From an uncultured Clostridium sp. (GTDB lineage Bacteria; Bacillota; Clostridia; TANB77; CAG-508): a DNA stretch of 64,000 nucleotides. The position numbers and the translations under genes were made by a program. Location of the stretch: positions 47,711 to 111,710 of the forward strand of contig CAOJJB010000005.1 of assembly GCA_948436975.1 (NCBI GenBank), read 5' to 3'. Position 1 is the stretch's first letter; every line of letters begins with the position of its first letter. This document shows, piece after piece, positions 1-8,268 of the stretch. The notes under the pieces were generated by a model that was not told the DNA's origin, did not search any database, and saw only the letters and a list, made by a program, of their open reading frames with translations.

Positions 1-1
1 A

Positions 2-169
2 GGAAGAAGTACAGCTAGTAAAAGGAAAGAGATATTAGAGCAGCAAAGAGATAAATTATTAAAAAAACAAAATAATATTATTATATCATTAGAAAGACTA
101 GACTATAAAATTAAATTATATAATGATATAGTTTCTGGAAAAAAGAAGGATTTTACAGAAGAAATTTAA
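2..169 (+). CDS. MerR-family-like regulator, C-terminal end (5' truncated by window edge)
   Basis: An open frame enters at the left edge and ends in TAA at 167-169. The 55 visible residues are charged and helical (ILEQQRDKLLKKQNNIIISL, then LDYKIKLYND), the pattern of the dimerising coiled coil at the end of MerR-family regulators, where LEQQ...LDYKIxxY is common. The DNA-binding domain lies outside the window. The stop is 22 bases before the aldo/keto reductase, and MerR regulators often sit next to such reductases, so it may control that gene. The family call rests only on this tail. Confidence 0.5.
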   Translation, partial: GRSTASKRKEILEQQRDKLLKKQNNIIISLERLDYKIKLYNDIVSGKKKDFTEEI

Positions 170-191
170 AAATTTTAAGGAGGATAAAAAT

Positions 192-1328
192 ATGATTTAT
201 AAAAACTTTAAAGATTTAAAATTATCAAGTTTAGGTCTAGGAACAATGAGATTACCTAATAAAGGTGAAAATGGAGATACACCTATTGATGAAGAAGAAA
301 CAGCAAAAATGGTTGAATATGCAATAAATAATGGTATAAATTATTTTGATACTGCATGGGGGTATCATAATGGAGAATCAGAACGTGTAATAGGTAAAGT
401 TTTACAAAAATATCCAAGAGAAAGTTTTTATTTAGCAACTAAATTTCCAGGATATGATTTATCAAATATGTATAAAGTAGAAGAAATTTTTGAAAAGCAA
501 CTAGAAAAAACAGGAATGGAATATTTTGATTTTTACTTAATTCATAATGTTTATGAAAAAAATATTAATCCATATTTAGATGAAAAATATGGGATATTAG
601 ATTATTTATTAAAGCAAAAAGAAAAAGGAAGAATTAAATACTTAGGATTTTCAGTACATGGAAGTTTTGATGTTATGAAAAAATTTTTAGATAGTAGATA
701 TGGTGAATATATGGAATTTTGCCAAGTCCAATTAAATTATTTAGATTATGAATTTCAAGATGCTAAATCTAAACTAAAATTATTAAAAGAACTTAATATA
801 CCAGTTTGGGTTATGGAACCATTAAGAGGTGGAAAGCTTGCAAATCTTTCAGAAGAAAATGAAAATAAACTAAAAAAAATACGACAAGATGAAACAGTAC
901 CAGCATGGTCTTTTAGATTTTTACAATCTATACCAGAAGTTGTGGTGGTACTTTCAGGAATGTCAAATATGGAGCAACTAAAACAAAATATTAAAACATT
1001 TAAAGAAGATAAAAAATTAAATAATGATGAATTTAAATTTATTATAGAAATGGCACGAGAGATGGTTAAGAAAAATACACTTCCATGTACATCTTGTAGA
1101 TACTGTACAGCTCATTGTCCAAAAGGAATTGATATTCCAAAAATTTTAAATTTATATAATGAACATGTATTTACAGGTGGTGGTTTTATTGCACCAATGG
1201 CTATAAGTGCGTTACCAGATGATAAGAAACCAAGTGCTTGTATAGGTTGTAAATCATGTGAAGCTGTTTGCCCACAACAATTAAAAATATCACAAGCAAT
1301 GTCAAATTTTGTAGAGTTATTAAAATAA
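192..1328 (+). CDS. Aldo/keto reductase with C-terminal 4Fe-4S domain
   Basis: 378-residue NAD(P)H-dependent aldo/keto reductase of the clostridial Fe-S type. The catalytic tetrad is visible: Asp53 and Tyr58 in NYFDTAWGY, Lys84 in LATKFPG and His118 in YLIHNV. The C-terminal ~80 residues carry two cysteine clusters, CTSCRYCTAHCPKGIDIP and CIGCKSCEAVCP, which should bind two [4Fe-4S] clusters, so electrons may come from or go to ferredoxin. The ATG follows an AAGGAGG site. It is probably cotranscribed with the MerR-like gene. The physiological carbonyl substrate cannot be told from sequence. Confidence 0.9.
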   Translation: MIYKNFKDLKLSSLGLGTMRLPNKGENGDTPIDEEETAKMVEYAINNGINYFDTAWGYHNGESERVIGKVLQKYPRESFYLATKFPGYDLSNMYKVEEIFEKQLEKTGMEYFDFYLIHNVYEKNINPYLDEKYGILDYLLKQKEKGRIKYLGFSVHGSFDVMKKFLDSRYGEYMEFCQVQLNYLDYEFQDAKSKLKLLKELNIPVWVMEPLRGGKLANLSEENENKLKKIRQDETVPAWSFRFLQSIPEVVVVLSGMSNMEQLKQNIKTFKEDKKLNNDEFKFIIEMAREMVKKNTLPCTSCRYCTAHCPKGIDIPKILNLYNEHVFTGGGFIAPMAISALPDDKKPSACIGCKSCEAVCPQQLKISQAMSNFVELLK

Positions 1329-1358
1329 GTTTTGTTTGAATTTTTGCAATTTTAAAAG

Positions 1359-1382
1359 TTACTATTTAGTAGTAAATAGTAA
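1359..1382 (+). other. Perfect 10-bp hairpin between the AKR and ECF-S-like genes
   Basis: TTACTATTTA at 1359-1368 pairs perfectly with TAAATAGTAA at 1373-1382 around a GTAG loop. It lacks a T-run, so it is either a weak terminator for the reductase or an operator or leader structure for the genes at 1433-2399. Confidence 0.35.
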
Positions 1383-1432
1383 TTAAGATATTTATATTAA
1401 ATAAATGTATAATTAGGAGGAATTTAATAATT

Positions 1433-1999
1433 ATGGAAAAGGTAGAAAATATAAAAAAGACAAATCGTTTATCAAAAATTTTATTAAATGAAAAAGTTAA
1501 ATATGTTGTTGGAACAATTTTACTAAGTGGGCTTGGTGTAGCACTACCTAGAATATTTCATATTTTAGCAGGAGTTAGCGCTGGTTCTATATTTTTACCA
1601 ATGCATATTTGTGTTTTAATTTCAGCATTAACTTTTGGAGCAATAAGTAGTACCATTGTTGCAGGAACTTCAATTTTATGTAACTATTTATTAACAGGAA
1701 TGCCAAGTTTAATAAGATTTCCATATATGTTAATAGAACTTGTAATATATGGAATTTTACTAAGTGTATTTAATAAAAAATTTAATTCTTATGTATCATT
1801 AATTATGACTATAATTTTAGGAAGAATTTTATATGCGGGAGTGTTATTCTCAGCAGTTAATATTTTAGGGTTATCTAGTTATGGAATTTCAGTAATTGAA
1901 AGTATAAAAATGGGAATACCAGGAATTATTTTACAATTATTATTTGTTCCAGTTTTAGCTAAAATAATAAATAAGGGATTAAATGTGAAAAATGACTAA
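1433..1999 (+). CDS. ECF-transporter S-component-like membrane protein
   Basis: 188-residue integral membrane protein with about five to six hydrophobic segments after a short basic N-terminus. The segment with ALPRIFH, LPMHICVLISALTFG and TGMPSLIRFPYMLIEL, rich in small residues and prolines, resembles S-components of energy-coupling-factor vitamin transporters, which bind the substrate and use shared EcfA/EcfT modules encoded elsewhere. The substrate is unknown. The ATG has a TTAGGAGG site upstream. It overlaps the DUF1893 gene by 8 bases, so the two are translationally coupled and probably functionally linked. Fold assignment is from sequence texture, not a definitive motif. Confidence 0.55.
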   Translation: MEKVENIKKTNRLSKILLNEKVKYVVGTILLSGLGVALPRIFHILAGVSAGSIFLPMHICVLISALTFGAISSTIVAGTSILCNYLLTGMPSLIRFPYMLIELVIYGILLSVFNKKFNSYVSLIMTIILGRILYAGVLFSAVNILGLSSYGISVIESIKMGIPGIILQLLFVPVLAKIINKGLNVKND

Positions 2000-2399
2000 T
2001 TTAGAAAATGTTAAAAAAAAATTGTATGAAAAAAATGCAAGTTTAGTAGTTTTATACAAAAATGGAGAATGTAAAGAATATTATCAAAATAGGATTAATG
2101 ATATAAAAGATATTTTAAAAAAAAATAAATTAGCTTTAAAAGATGCTATTATAGCTGATAAAATAATAGGCAAAGTAGCAGCTTCAATTCTAACTATAGC
2201 AGGAGTTAAGGAAATATATGCAGATGTTATAAGTAAATATGCTATTCCAGTTTTAGAAGAAAATAATATAAAATATGAATATAAAATCTTAACTGAATAT
2301 GTTATTAATAATTCTAAAACTGGAATGTGTCCTATGGAAAATAAATATAAAGATGAAAAGAATATTAATATAATTTATTATGATATGATAAATAATTAA
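1992..2399 (+). CDS. DUF1893 family protein
   Basis: 135 residues. The order SLVVLYKNGE, then DAIIADKIIGKVAASI, then AGVKEIYADVISKYAIPVLE, then KTGMCPMEN is the signature of DUF1893 proteins, a family with a cytidine-deaminase-like fold and unknown activity. A conserved Asp-Lys pair (ADKIIGK) and the late Cys-Pro-Met-Glu are present. The start overlaps the end of the ECF-S-like gene by 8 bases in another frame, and there is no independent strong ribosome site, so coupling is expected. The pairing suggests a job on whatever the transporter imports (inference). A terminator follows at 2417. Confidence 0.75.
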   Translation: MTNLENVKKKLYEKNASLVVLYKNGECKEYYQNRINDIKDILKKNKLALKDAIIADKIIGKVAASILTIAGVKEIYADVISKYAIPVLEENNIKYEYKILTEYVINNSKTGMCPMENKYKDEKNINIIYYDMINN

Positions 2400-2416
2400 A
2401 TTTTGAGTATTATTAG

Positions 2417-2464
2417 AAACTATTTGAATTTACTAAACTTATTGTAAAATCAAATAGTTTTTTA
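2417..2464 (+). terminator. Rho-independent terminator after DUF1893
   Basis: AAACTATTTGA (2417-2427) pairs with TCAAATAGTTT (2450-2460), followed by a T-rich tract. The T tract is shared with the left arm of the repeat element that begins at 2461. Confidence 0.75.
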
Positions 2465-2619
2465 TTTAATAGGAAAGTTCTTTGTACTTCCTATTAAATA
2501 AAGGCTTACGCCAACATTTGCACACAAATTTATTTCATAAATTTGGCACTTCGAACAATGATGTGGACAATTCAATATAGTTTTGTCTTTTACAGATTAT
2601 ATATTGTCCACTATTGTTC
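2461..2619 (+). repeat. Dispersed structured intergenic element, copy A
   Basis: About 158 bases that recur at 47632-47789 in the same orientation, with roughly 12 differences by eye. Three hairpins can be drawn. P1 pairs 2461-2478 with 2486-2502 (17 pairs, one bulged A). P2 pairs CAAATTTAT (2525-2533) with ATAAATTTG (2537-2545). P3 pairs AACAAT and GTGGACAAT (2554-2571) with ATTGTCCAC and ATTGTT (2603-2618). No open frame of note lies inside. It starts in the T-run of the preceding terminator. It could be a MITE-like element or a structured RNA; no known family was recognised. It occupies most of the 342-base gap 2400-2741. Confidence 0.75.
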
Positions 2620-2691
2620 TTATTTTACAAAAATTATTGAAATTTGCAAATGCTATTTAAATTGAGTGAATATATGAACAAAATAATGACA

Positions 2692-2707
2692 TACTTATAT
2701 ATAAGTA
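2692..2707. promoter_or_regulatory. Perfect 16-bp palindrome upstream of the alpha/beta hydrolase
   Basis: TACTTATATATAAGTA is fully self-complementary and lies 34 bases before the TTG start at 2742. It could be an operator. AT-rich palindromes also arise by chance in this genome, so the call is tentative. Confidence 0.25.
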
Positions 2708-2741
2708 AAATATTGCAAAGTTATAAAGAGGTGTGTAAGTT

Positions 2742-3632
2742 TTGAAAAAACAATTTATTAAAGCTAGAGATGGATATAATTTAGAACTTCATATATTTGA
2801 AGTACCCAATGCAAAAGCAGTTGTACAAGTTATACATGGAATGGAGGAACATCAAGGACGTTATGAAAAGTTTGTAAAAGTCCTAAACGAAAATGGTTTT
2901 TCAGTAGTGAGTTCAGATATGAGAGGTCATGGAAAATCCTGTAAAGATTTAGGATATTTTAAAGAAAAGGAAGGTTACTTAGAATTAATAGAAGATCAAA
3001 AATTTATAACAAATTTTATACAAAAATATTTTCAAAAGCAAGATATTAATTTATTTGCACATTCTATGGGATCAATTATAGCCCGTGTACTTCTTCAAGA
3101 AAATTCAAAAGCATATAAAAAAGTTGTACTTTCTGGTTATCCAAACTATCAAAAAGGGGCATATACAGGAATTCTTTTTACTAATTTAATGACAGCTATA
3201 TATGGACCAAAATATAAATCAAAATTTATTTTAGATGTAAGTAAAGATACATTTAATCATATGATAAAAAAGCCAAAAACTAAATATGATTGGATATGTT
3301 ATAATGAAGATAGTGTAAAATCATATATTGATGATCCATATTGTGGAATTGGTTTTACATGTTCTGCATATAATGATTTATTTCATCTTGTAGTAATGAT
3401 GCATAAACCTGAGATGTATCATAATGTAAATAAGGATATGGAATTATTATTAGTAAGAGGATTAGATGATCCTTGTATAGGAGGAAGTAGAGGGTCAGAT
3501 GATTCATATAAAGTTTTGTGTAAAGCTGGTTTTAATAAAATTAAAAGAATAGATTATGAGAACATGCGACATGAAATATTAGCAGAGAAAAATAATAAAA
3601 AAGTTTATAATGATATTATAAATTTTTTATAA
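2742..3632 (+). CDS. Alpha/beta hydrolase, monoacylglycerol-lipase-like
   Basis: 296-residue serine hydrolase of the lysophospholipase/monoglyceride lipase group. VVQVIHGMEEHQGRY carries the oxyanion HG motif and DMRGHGKS the following strand. The nucleophile elbow reads AHSMGS, with Ala in place of the usual first Gly. An Asp in RGLDDPCIGG and a His in NMRHEIL complete a plausible triad. No signal peptide is seen, so it is probably cytosolic. The start is TTG, preceded by AGAGGTGTG. It stands alone between the repeat element and ogt. Substrate is inferred from family only. Confidence 0.85.
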   Translation: MKKQFIKARDGYNLELHIFEVPNAKAVVQVIHGMEEHQGRYEKFVKVLNENGFSVVSSDMRGHGKSCKDLGYFKEKEGYLELIEDQKFITNFIQKYFQKQDINLFAHSMGSIIARVLLQENSKAYKKVVLSGYPNYQKGAYTGILFTNLMTAIYGPKYKSKFILDVSKDTFNHMIKKPKTKYDWICYNEDSVKSYIDDPYCGIGFTCSAYNDLFHLVVMMHKPEMYHNVNKDMELLLVRGLDDPCIGGSRGSDDSYKVLCKAGFNKIKRIDYENMRHEILAEKNNKKVYNDIINFL

Positions 3633-3683
3633 AATTAAATATTGTATTTATGAAAAATTAAATTTAATAATGGAAGGAAAAGT

Positions 3684-4208
3684 ATGTTATACAAATCATA
3701 TTATAAATCTCCAATAGGAAACATACTACTAGTAGGTAAAAATAATAAACTAATAGGACTTTGGATAGAAGATCAAAAATATTATTTAGGAAATTTAAAA
3801 GAAGAATTGCAAGAAAATAATACAGAAGAAATTTTTATAAAAACAAAGAAATGGTTAGATAAATATTTTGCAGGTGATAAGCCTAAAATTTCAGAGTTAG
3901 AATTGGAACCTATTGGTAGTGAATTTAGAAGAAATGTATGGGAACTTTTATGTAAAATTCCTTATGGAAAAGTTACAACATATAAGAATATTGCAGAAAA
4001 TATGGCAAAAATAATGAATATAGAAAAAATGTCAGCACAAGCGGTGGGTGGTGCTGTAGGACATAATCCAATTTCTATAATAATTCCTTGTCATAGAGTA
4101 GTTGGTATAAATGGAAGTTTAACTGGATATGCAGGAGGAGTAGATAAAAAAATTAAATTACTTGAATTAGAAAATGCAGATATGAGAGGTTTATATACAA
4201 AAATATAA
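3684..4208 (+). CDS. ogt: Methylated-DNA--protein-cysteine methyltransferase
   Basis: 174-residue DNA repair protein that removes alkyl groups from O6-alkylguanine by transferring them to its own cysteine. The active site IIPCHRVVG is intact, preceded by the helix-turn-helix region with GKVTTYKNIAE and QAVGGAVGHNP that holds the DNA and the recognition Arg/Asn. Length fits the Ogt/MGMT family. The ATG has a GGAAGG site upstream. It appears monocistronic. Confidence 0.93.
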   Translation: MLYKSYYKSPIGNILLVGKNNKLIGLWIEDQKYYLGNLKEELQENNTEEIFIKTKKWLDKYFAGDKPKISELELEPIGSEFRRNVWELLCKIPYGKVTTYKNIAENMAKIMNIEKMSAQAVGGAVGHNPISIIIPCHRVVGINGSLTGYAGGVDKKIKLLELENADMRGLYTKI

Positions 4209-4227
4209 TTATAAAATTTAATGTTAG

Positions 4228-4593
4228 ATTACAATAATAAGTTTTTCTCATATAATATATAGAGATGAGAAAAATGATATATTGCATGAAGAAGGAAGTT
4301 ATGACTTTATAATTAATAAATCAGGAAATTATTATATTCAATTTAATACTACTATTTATGAGCCACCATCAACAGGAAAAGAAACAACATTATCAGTGTA
4401 TCTAGAACATAATAATGCAACAGTATATGGTTCTACTGTGGGGGAAACAGTTTCAAATGCTTATCAAACAATTAATTTGAATTTTGCTGTTATAATAGAA
4501 GCAAATAAAGGTGATATTTTAAGAATAAAGAATAGTTCAGCAACAGTAGTTGAATTATTACAACCTAATGTAGATATTATAAGAATAAAATAA
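4228..4593 (+). pseudogene. Relic of a BclA/collagen-like protein C-terminal domain
   Basis: An open frame runs from just after a TAG at 4225-4227 to TAA at 4591-4593. The protein (GSYDFIINKSGNYYIQFNTT, then STGKETTLSVYLE, then LRIKNSS) looks like the beta-rich C-terminal jelly-roll found on BclA-like and collagen-like surface proteins. The only start in the first half is TTG at 4282, which has no ribosome site, and sequence that still looks coding (RDEKNDIL) precedes it. The N-terminal and any Gly-X-Y part are missing, so this is most likely a 5'-truncated remnant. A short intact protein from TTG 4282 cannot be excluded. Confidence 0.5.
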
Positions 4594-4740
4594 AAATTTA
4601 TTTTTACTAAAATGTGGACAATTTATTAATATCTTATTTTGGGGATATTATAATAAAGTATATAAGATTGATTAAAAATTATATATGTTCAAAATTAGTA
4701 TAATAAAAAATGAATTGATAGTAATTATATAGTAGAATTT

Positions 4741-4773
4741 AGGCAAGTAGAATTGAATTTTACTTGCCTTTAT
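4741..4773 (+). terminator. Rho-independent terminator
   Basis: AGGCAAGTA (4741-4749) pairs with TACTTGCCT (4761-4769), followed by TTTATG. It separates the relic region from the gene at 4817; an ATG at 4772 falls in its tail and is not a likely start. Confidence 0.7.
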
Positions 4774-4816
4774 GTTAATATATATTAAAAAAATGAGGAA
4801 AAATGGAGAGATTAAT

Positions 4817-5251
4817 ATGCAAAATTTTGGAATTTCAATGTTATGGTATTGGGTAGCATATTTTATTGTTACAAGTATAGGTATGTTACATACGATTTTT
4901 AATATTTTAGTATTACATATGAAATCAATGAAAGATAGTCCAGGAATGGGTGAAGGATACGAAAAAACAAAACCATGGCACCCTTTATATAATATAATTA
5001 TATTTCCTATATTTGTATATTTATATTTTAGAGGATTAGAAGAAATAAATTTTTCTAATGTTATTTATACATCAATTATTTGGGGAAGCATAACAGTAGT
5101 ATTTGATGTAATAGGATGGGTACTAATAAAACATCCTTGGTCTTTAAGTTTTAAAGAGTTTTATATAGATTATCAACCTTGGATAACGTTAATATATATA
5201 ACAATATATGCAAGTCCATTTATTACTTATGGAATAATGAATTTGTTATAA
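4817..5251 (+). CDS. Four-helix membrane protein of unknown function
   Basis: 144 residues from ATG 4817, chosen over the in-frame ATG at 4772 because GGAGAG lies correctly spaced before 4817 and 4772 overlaps a terminator tail. Four hydrophobic segments are visible, with a hydrophilic loop containing GMGEGYEKTKPWHP between the first two. I do not recognise the family. It is 69 bases upstream of an Fe-S membrane protein gene in the same direction and may be cotranscribed with it, which would hint at a membrane redox role (inference). Confidence 0.6.
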   Translation: MQNFGISMLWYWVAYFIVTSIGMLHTIFNILVLHMKSMKDSPGMGEGYEKTKPWHPLYNIIIFPIFVYLYFRGLEEINFSNVIYTSIIWGSITVVFDVIGWVLIKHPWSLSFKEFYIDYQPWITLIYITIYASPFITYGIMNLL

Positions 5252-5320
5252 TTTAAGTAAAGATGAACAAGTAAAATAAGTATGTGGACAAGTGATATTT
5301 ATAGAGAGGGATTAATATAT

Positions 5321-6154
5321 ATGAAATGGATAAAAGAAAATTACCAAACAATAATTATATGGTGCTTTTTTGAAATAGTTGCAATTGGATTATTTATAGG
5401 AACTAATAATCTATTTTATTTACTAAATTTTTCTTATATTGGTACATGTGTTTCTGTTGGTACATACTTATATAGCCATAATATAAAATATGCTAGAAAT
5501 ATAGTTCAATTTGCAGTTGGACTATATATGCTAATATATTTGGGATTAATATCAAATGAAAATATGCAAATAGAAGGATTTTGGTATTATTTATTTCTAG
5601 GTGTATTTGAGGCAGCTGTAATACATTATTTAGTTGCTAAAATAATTGGTCCATTGATTTTTGGAAGAGGTTGGTGTGGATATGCATGTTGGACAGGAAT
5701 GATTTTAGATTTGTTACCATATAAAATTCCAAAGGGAGATAGAAAAAATATAAGGTATATAAGACATAGTTTATTTATATTATCTTTGGTTTTTGTTGCA
5801 GTTTTAATTTTATTTAAATTTGATAATTTAAATAAAATTATGTTTTGGTCATTTGTAATTGGTAATATCTTTTATTATATTATAGGAATAGTATTAGCAA
5901 TTATATTAAAAGATAATAGAGCTTTTTGTAAGTATATTTGTCCAATAACTGTTTTTTTAAAACCTGTTAGTTATTTCTCAATAATAAGAATAAAATGTGA
6001 TGAAAAAAAATGTATTAAATGTGAAAAATGCATAAATAGTTGTCCGATGAATGTTGATATGTTAGATAATTCAAGGAAGAGAAAGAATAGTACAGAATGT
6101 ATTTTGTGTCTTAATTGTGTTAAAAATTGTCCTAAAGAAGCATTGCATTTATAA
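5321..6154 (+). CDS. NapH/YccM-like 4Fe-4S membrane protein
   Basis: 277 residues from ATG 5321, preferred to ATG 5282 because AGAGGG sits just upstream. Five to six membrane helices precede two ferredoxin motifs at the C-terminus: CIKCEKCINSCP and CILCLNCVKNCP. The membrane part carries GRGWCGYACWTG and CKYICPIT, cysteine motifs of the NapH/NosR/CcoG-type Fer4_5 family that move electrons between a membrane pool and soluble partners. The partner enzyme is not evident nearby; the gene at 4817 is the closest candidate. Confidence 0.8.
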   Translation: MKWIKENYQTIIIWCFFEIVAIGLFIGTNNLFYLLNFSYIGTCVSVGTYLYSHNIKYARNIVQFAVGLYMLIYLGLISNENMQIEGFWYYLFLGVFEAAVIHYLVAKIIGPLIFGRGWCGYACWTGMILDLLPYKIPKGDRKNIRYIRHSLFILSLVFVAVLILFKFDNLNKIMFWSFVIGNIFYYIIGIVLAIILKDNRAFCKYICPITVFLKPVSYFSIIRIKCDEKKCIKCEKCINSCPMNVDMLDNSRKRKNSTECILCLNCVKNCPKEALHL

Positions 6155-6305
6155 TATTAGTAATATAGAGTACATAATTAAAGATATATTATGTACTAGG
6201 AAATAGTAATTTAAATTATAAAAATATAACATAATATTTATATAGAAGGATTAAAAAAATATTTAAAAATAAATTGTAATGAAAAGTTATGATTTTTATA
6301 ACTCT

Positions 6306-6338
6306 ACTAATAGTTGGTTTCCTCACTCAACTATTAGT
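6306..6338 (+). promoter_or_regulatory. Perfect 11-bp inverted repeat in the leader of an XRE regulator gene
   Basis: ACTAATAGTTG (6306-6316) and CAACTATTAGT (6328-6338) are perfect complements around an 11-base loop, 42 bases before the SD of the gene at 6393. No T-run follows, so an operator or leader hairpin for autoregulation is more likely than a terminator. Confidence 0.4.
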
Positions 6339-6392
6339 ATGTTTACTTTTATATATAAAGATTTTACAATAATATTAAAGGAGGGTAAAGAT

Positions 6393-7001
6393 ATGCAACA
6401 AGTAAAAATAGGAAAGTTTATTGCTGAATGTAGAAAAAATAAAAATATGACACAAGCACAGCTTGCAGAAAAATTAAATATTACAGATAGAGCAATATCG
6501 AAGTGGGAAACAGGAAAAGGTATGCCTGATTCTTCTATAATGCTTGAATTATGTAATGAACTTGATATTACTGTAAATGAATTATTAAGTGGGGAGGTTA
6601 TTAAAATGGAAAATTATAATCAAAGAGCAGAAGAAAATTTATTGGAGATGAAAAAGCATAAAGAAGAAACAGACAAAGAAATGTTAAGACTTGAAATGGT
6701 GATTGGATATATATCTGTTATAACATTTTTAAGTTTAGTTTTTTTAGCATCTTTTGTTGAGATGCATTCAGTAATAAGAATATTACTTATTATTGGAGGA
6801 AGTATTATTTTTTTAGTAGGAATAATAAATGCTATAAAAATAGAACAAACAGCAGGTTATTACAAATGTGATAAGTGTGGTTATAAATATATTCCAACAT
6901 ATAAAAGAGTGTTATTTGCAATGCATTATGGAAGAACAAGATATATGCAATGTCCTAAATGTAATAAAAAGAGTTGGAATAAAAAAATATTAACTAAATA
7001 G
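6393..7001 (+). CDS. XRE-family regulator with two membrane helices and a zinc ribbon
   Basis: 202 residues from ATG 6393, which has AAAGGAGGG upstream (an earlier in-frame ATG at 6279 runs through the inverted repeat and lacks a ribosome site). Residues ~5-60 form a Cro/C1-type helix-turn-helix (MTQAQLAEKLNITDRAISKW). A charged linker is followed by two hydrophobic segments and then a Cys4 zinc ribbon (CDKCGYKYIP and CPKCNKK). Such membrane-tethered XRE proteins are usually local regulators that sense the envelope. The methyltransferase gene at 7022 starts 20 bases after its stop and is probably in the same operon. Confidence 0.85.
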   Translation: MQQVKIGKFIAECRKNKNMTQAQLAEKLNITDRAISKWETGKGMPDSSIMLELCNELDITVNELLSGEVIKMENYNQRAEENLLEMKKHKEETDKEMLRLEMVIGYISVITFLSLVFLASFVEMHSVIRILLIIGGSIIFLVGIINAIKIEQTAGYYKCDKCGYKYIPTYKRVLFAMHYGRTRYMQCPKCNKKSWNKKILTK

Positions 7002-7021
7002 TGATTTGAAGGGACGTATAT

Positions 7022-7597
7022 ATGAGTTATAAATTTTTTGGAATTATATGTATTAGTATTTTTTATTCTATTTATATTTATAAATTGGTTAGTTTAAATA
7101 AGAAATCAATAAAAGCTAATCAATTTGGTAAAGGAAACAAAAATAAAAATGTGATTATTATTGAGAGAATAACAAGCTTTTCAAATCTATTGGTAATAGT
7201 AGCACAGTTATTAAGTATTATAATGGTGTATAATATTCATAATTCAATATTGATAATAATAGCTATTTTTTTGGGAACCATTTCTATAATTTTATTTTTG
7301 TTAGCAACAATTACTATGAAAAATAATTGGAGAGTTGGAATACCAGAAGAAAAAACATCATTAGTAGTTGATGGAATATATAAATGGAGTCGTAATCCTG
7401 CTTTTGTAGGCTTTGATTTATTATATATATCGAATGTAATATTGTTTTTTAATATTCCATTATTAACTAGTGCTATTTTTGCAATTGTAATGTTACATAT
7501 ACAAATATTACAAGAAGAAAAACATATGTTAAATATGTTTGGAGATGATTATAAGAATTATAAAAAACATACTTTAAGATATTTTGGAAGAATATAG
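7022..7597 (+). CDS. Isoprenylcysteine carboxyl methyltransferase (ICMT/PEMT)-family membrane methyltransferase
   Basis: 191 residues with about five membrane helices. The C-terminal half has GIYKWSRNPAFVGF and LQEEKHMLNMFGDDYKNYKK, the signature of the ICMT/phospholipid methyltransferase fold that binds S-adenosylmethionine at the membrane face. The substrate in bacteria is usually unknown. It is 20 bases downstream of the XRE regulator and is probably cotranscribed with it. The ATG follows GAAGGGACG. Confidence 0.75.
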   Translation: MSYKFFGIICISIFYSIYIYKLVSLNKKSIKANQFGKGNKNKNVIIIERITSFSNLLVIVAQLLSIIMVYNIHNSILIIIAIFLGTISIILFLLATITMKNNWRVGIPEEKTSLVVDGIYKWSRNPAFVGFDLLYISNVILFFNIPLLTSAIFAIVMLHIQILQEEKHMLNMFGDDYKNYKKHTLRYFGRI

Positions 7598-7714
7598 GTG
7601 TTATGTTATATGAATTGAGAGATAAATAGAAGAGGAGAAATTGATGAGCAAGGCAATGCATATCCAATTTTATATATATGAGATTAAAAAGGTAAATTTT
7701 TAGGAGTCATAAAA

Positions 7715-8227
7715 ATGATAGAAATAAGAAAAGAAGATGTAAATGATTATGGAGAAGTGTATAATGTTATAAAAACTGCATTTAAAAAAGCAGAGCATAG
7801 TGATGGAAATGAACAAGATGTAGTTGTTTTGTTAAGAAAGAGTAATTCATTTATTCCTGAATTATCATTAGTAGCAGTAAATGAAAATAAAATTATAGGT
7901 TATATTTTATTTTCAAAAGTAAAAATTGGAAATGATACAGAATTAGCACTTGCACCATTAGTAGTATTACCAGAATATCAAAGAAAGGGTGTAGGTACAC
8001 TGCTAATTAAAGAAGGACATAAAACAGCAAAACAATTAAATTATAATTATTCCATTGTTTTAGGAAGTAATAAATATTATTCTAGATTAGGGTATATTCC
8101 TGCAAGTAAATACAATATAAAAGCACCTTTTGATGTAGAAGATGAGTGCTTTATGGCTATTAAATTAAATGAGAGTGCAAAAATAATAAATGGAATAGTT
8201 GAATATGACAAAGCATTTAATATATAA
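7715..8227 (+). CDS. GNAT-family N-acetyltransferase
   Basis: 170 residues. The acetyl-CoA binding motif A is clear (LVVLPEYQRKGVGTLLIKEG), and the C-terminal part (VLGSNKYYSRLGYIPASKY) matches the YhbS-like group. The substrate is unknown. The ATG has TAGGAGT upstream. It is a separate unit from the flanking genes, with 117 bases before and 148 after. Confidence 0.85.
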   Translation: MIEIRKEDVNDYGEVYNVIKTAFKKAEHSDGNEQDVVVLLRKSNSFIPELSLVAVNENKIIGYILFSKVKIGNDTELALAPLVVLPEYQRKGVGTLLIKEGHKTAKQLNYNYSIVLGSNKYYSRLGYIPASKYNIKAPFDVEDECFMAIKLNESAKIINGIVEYDKAFNI

Positions 8228-8268
8228 AATTATTATAGTTTTTAGGAAATAAAATATAATAAAAATTT

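Noticed and set aside
2400-2741. tRNA or known riboswitch in the element region
   Set aside because: No cloverleaf, T-loop or known aptamer core could be drawn; the hairpins are simple stems.
7644-7703. 19-codon ORF with AGAGGAG upstream, between the methyltransferase and GNAT genes
   Set aside because: It has a good ribosome site but the sequence MSKAMHIQFYIYEIKKVNF matches nothing known to me and its end overlaps the SD of the GNAT gene; may be a relic, not supportable as a gene.
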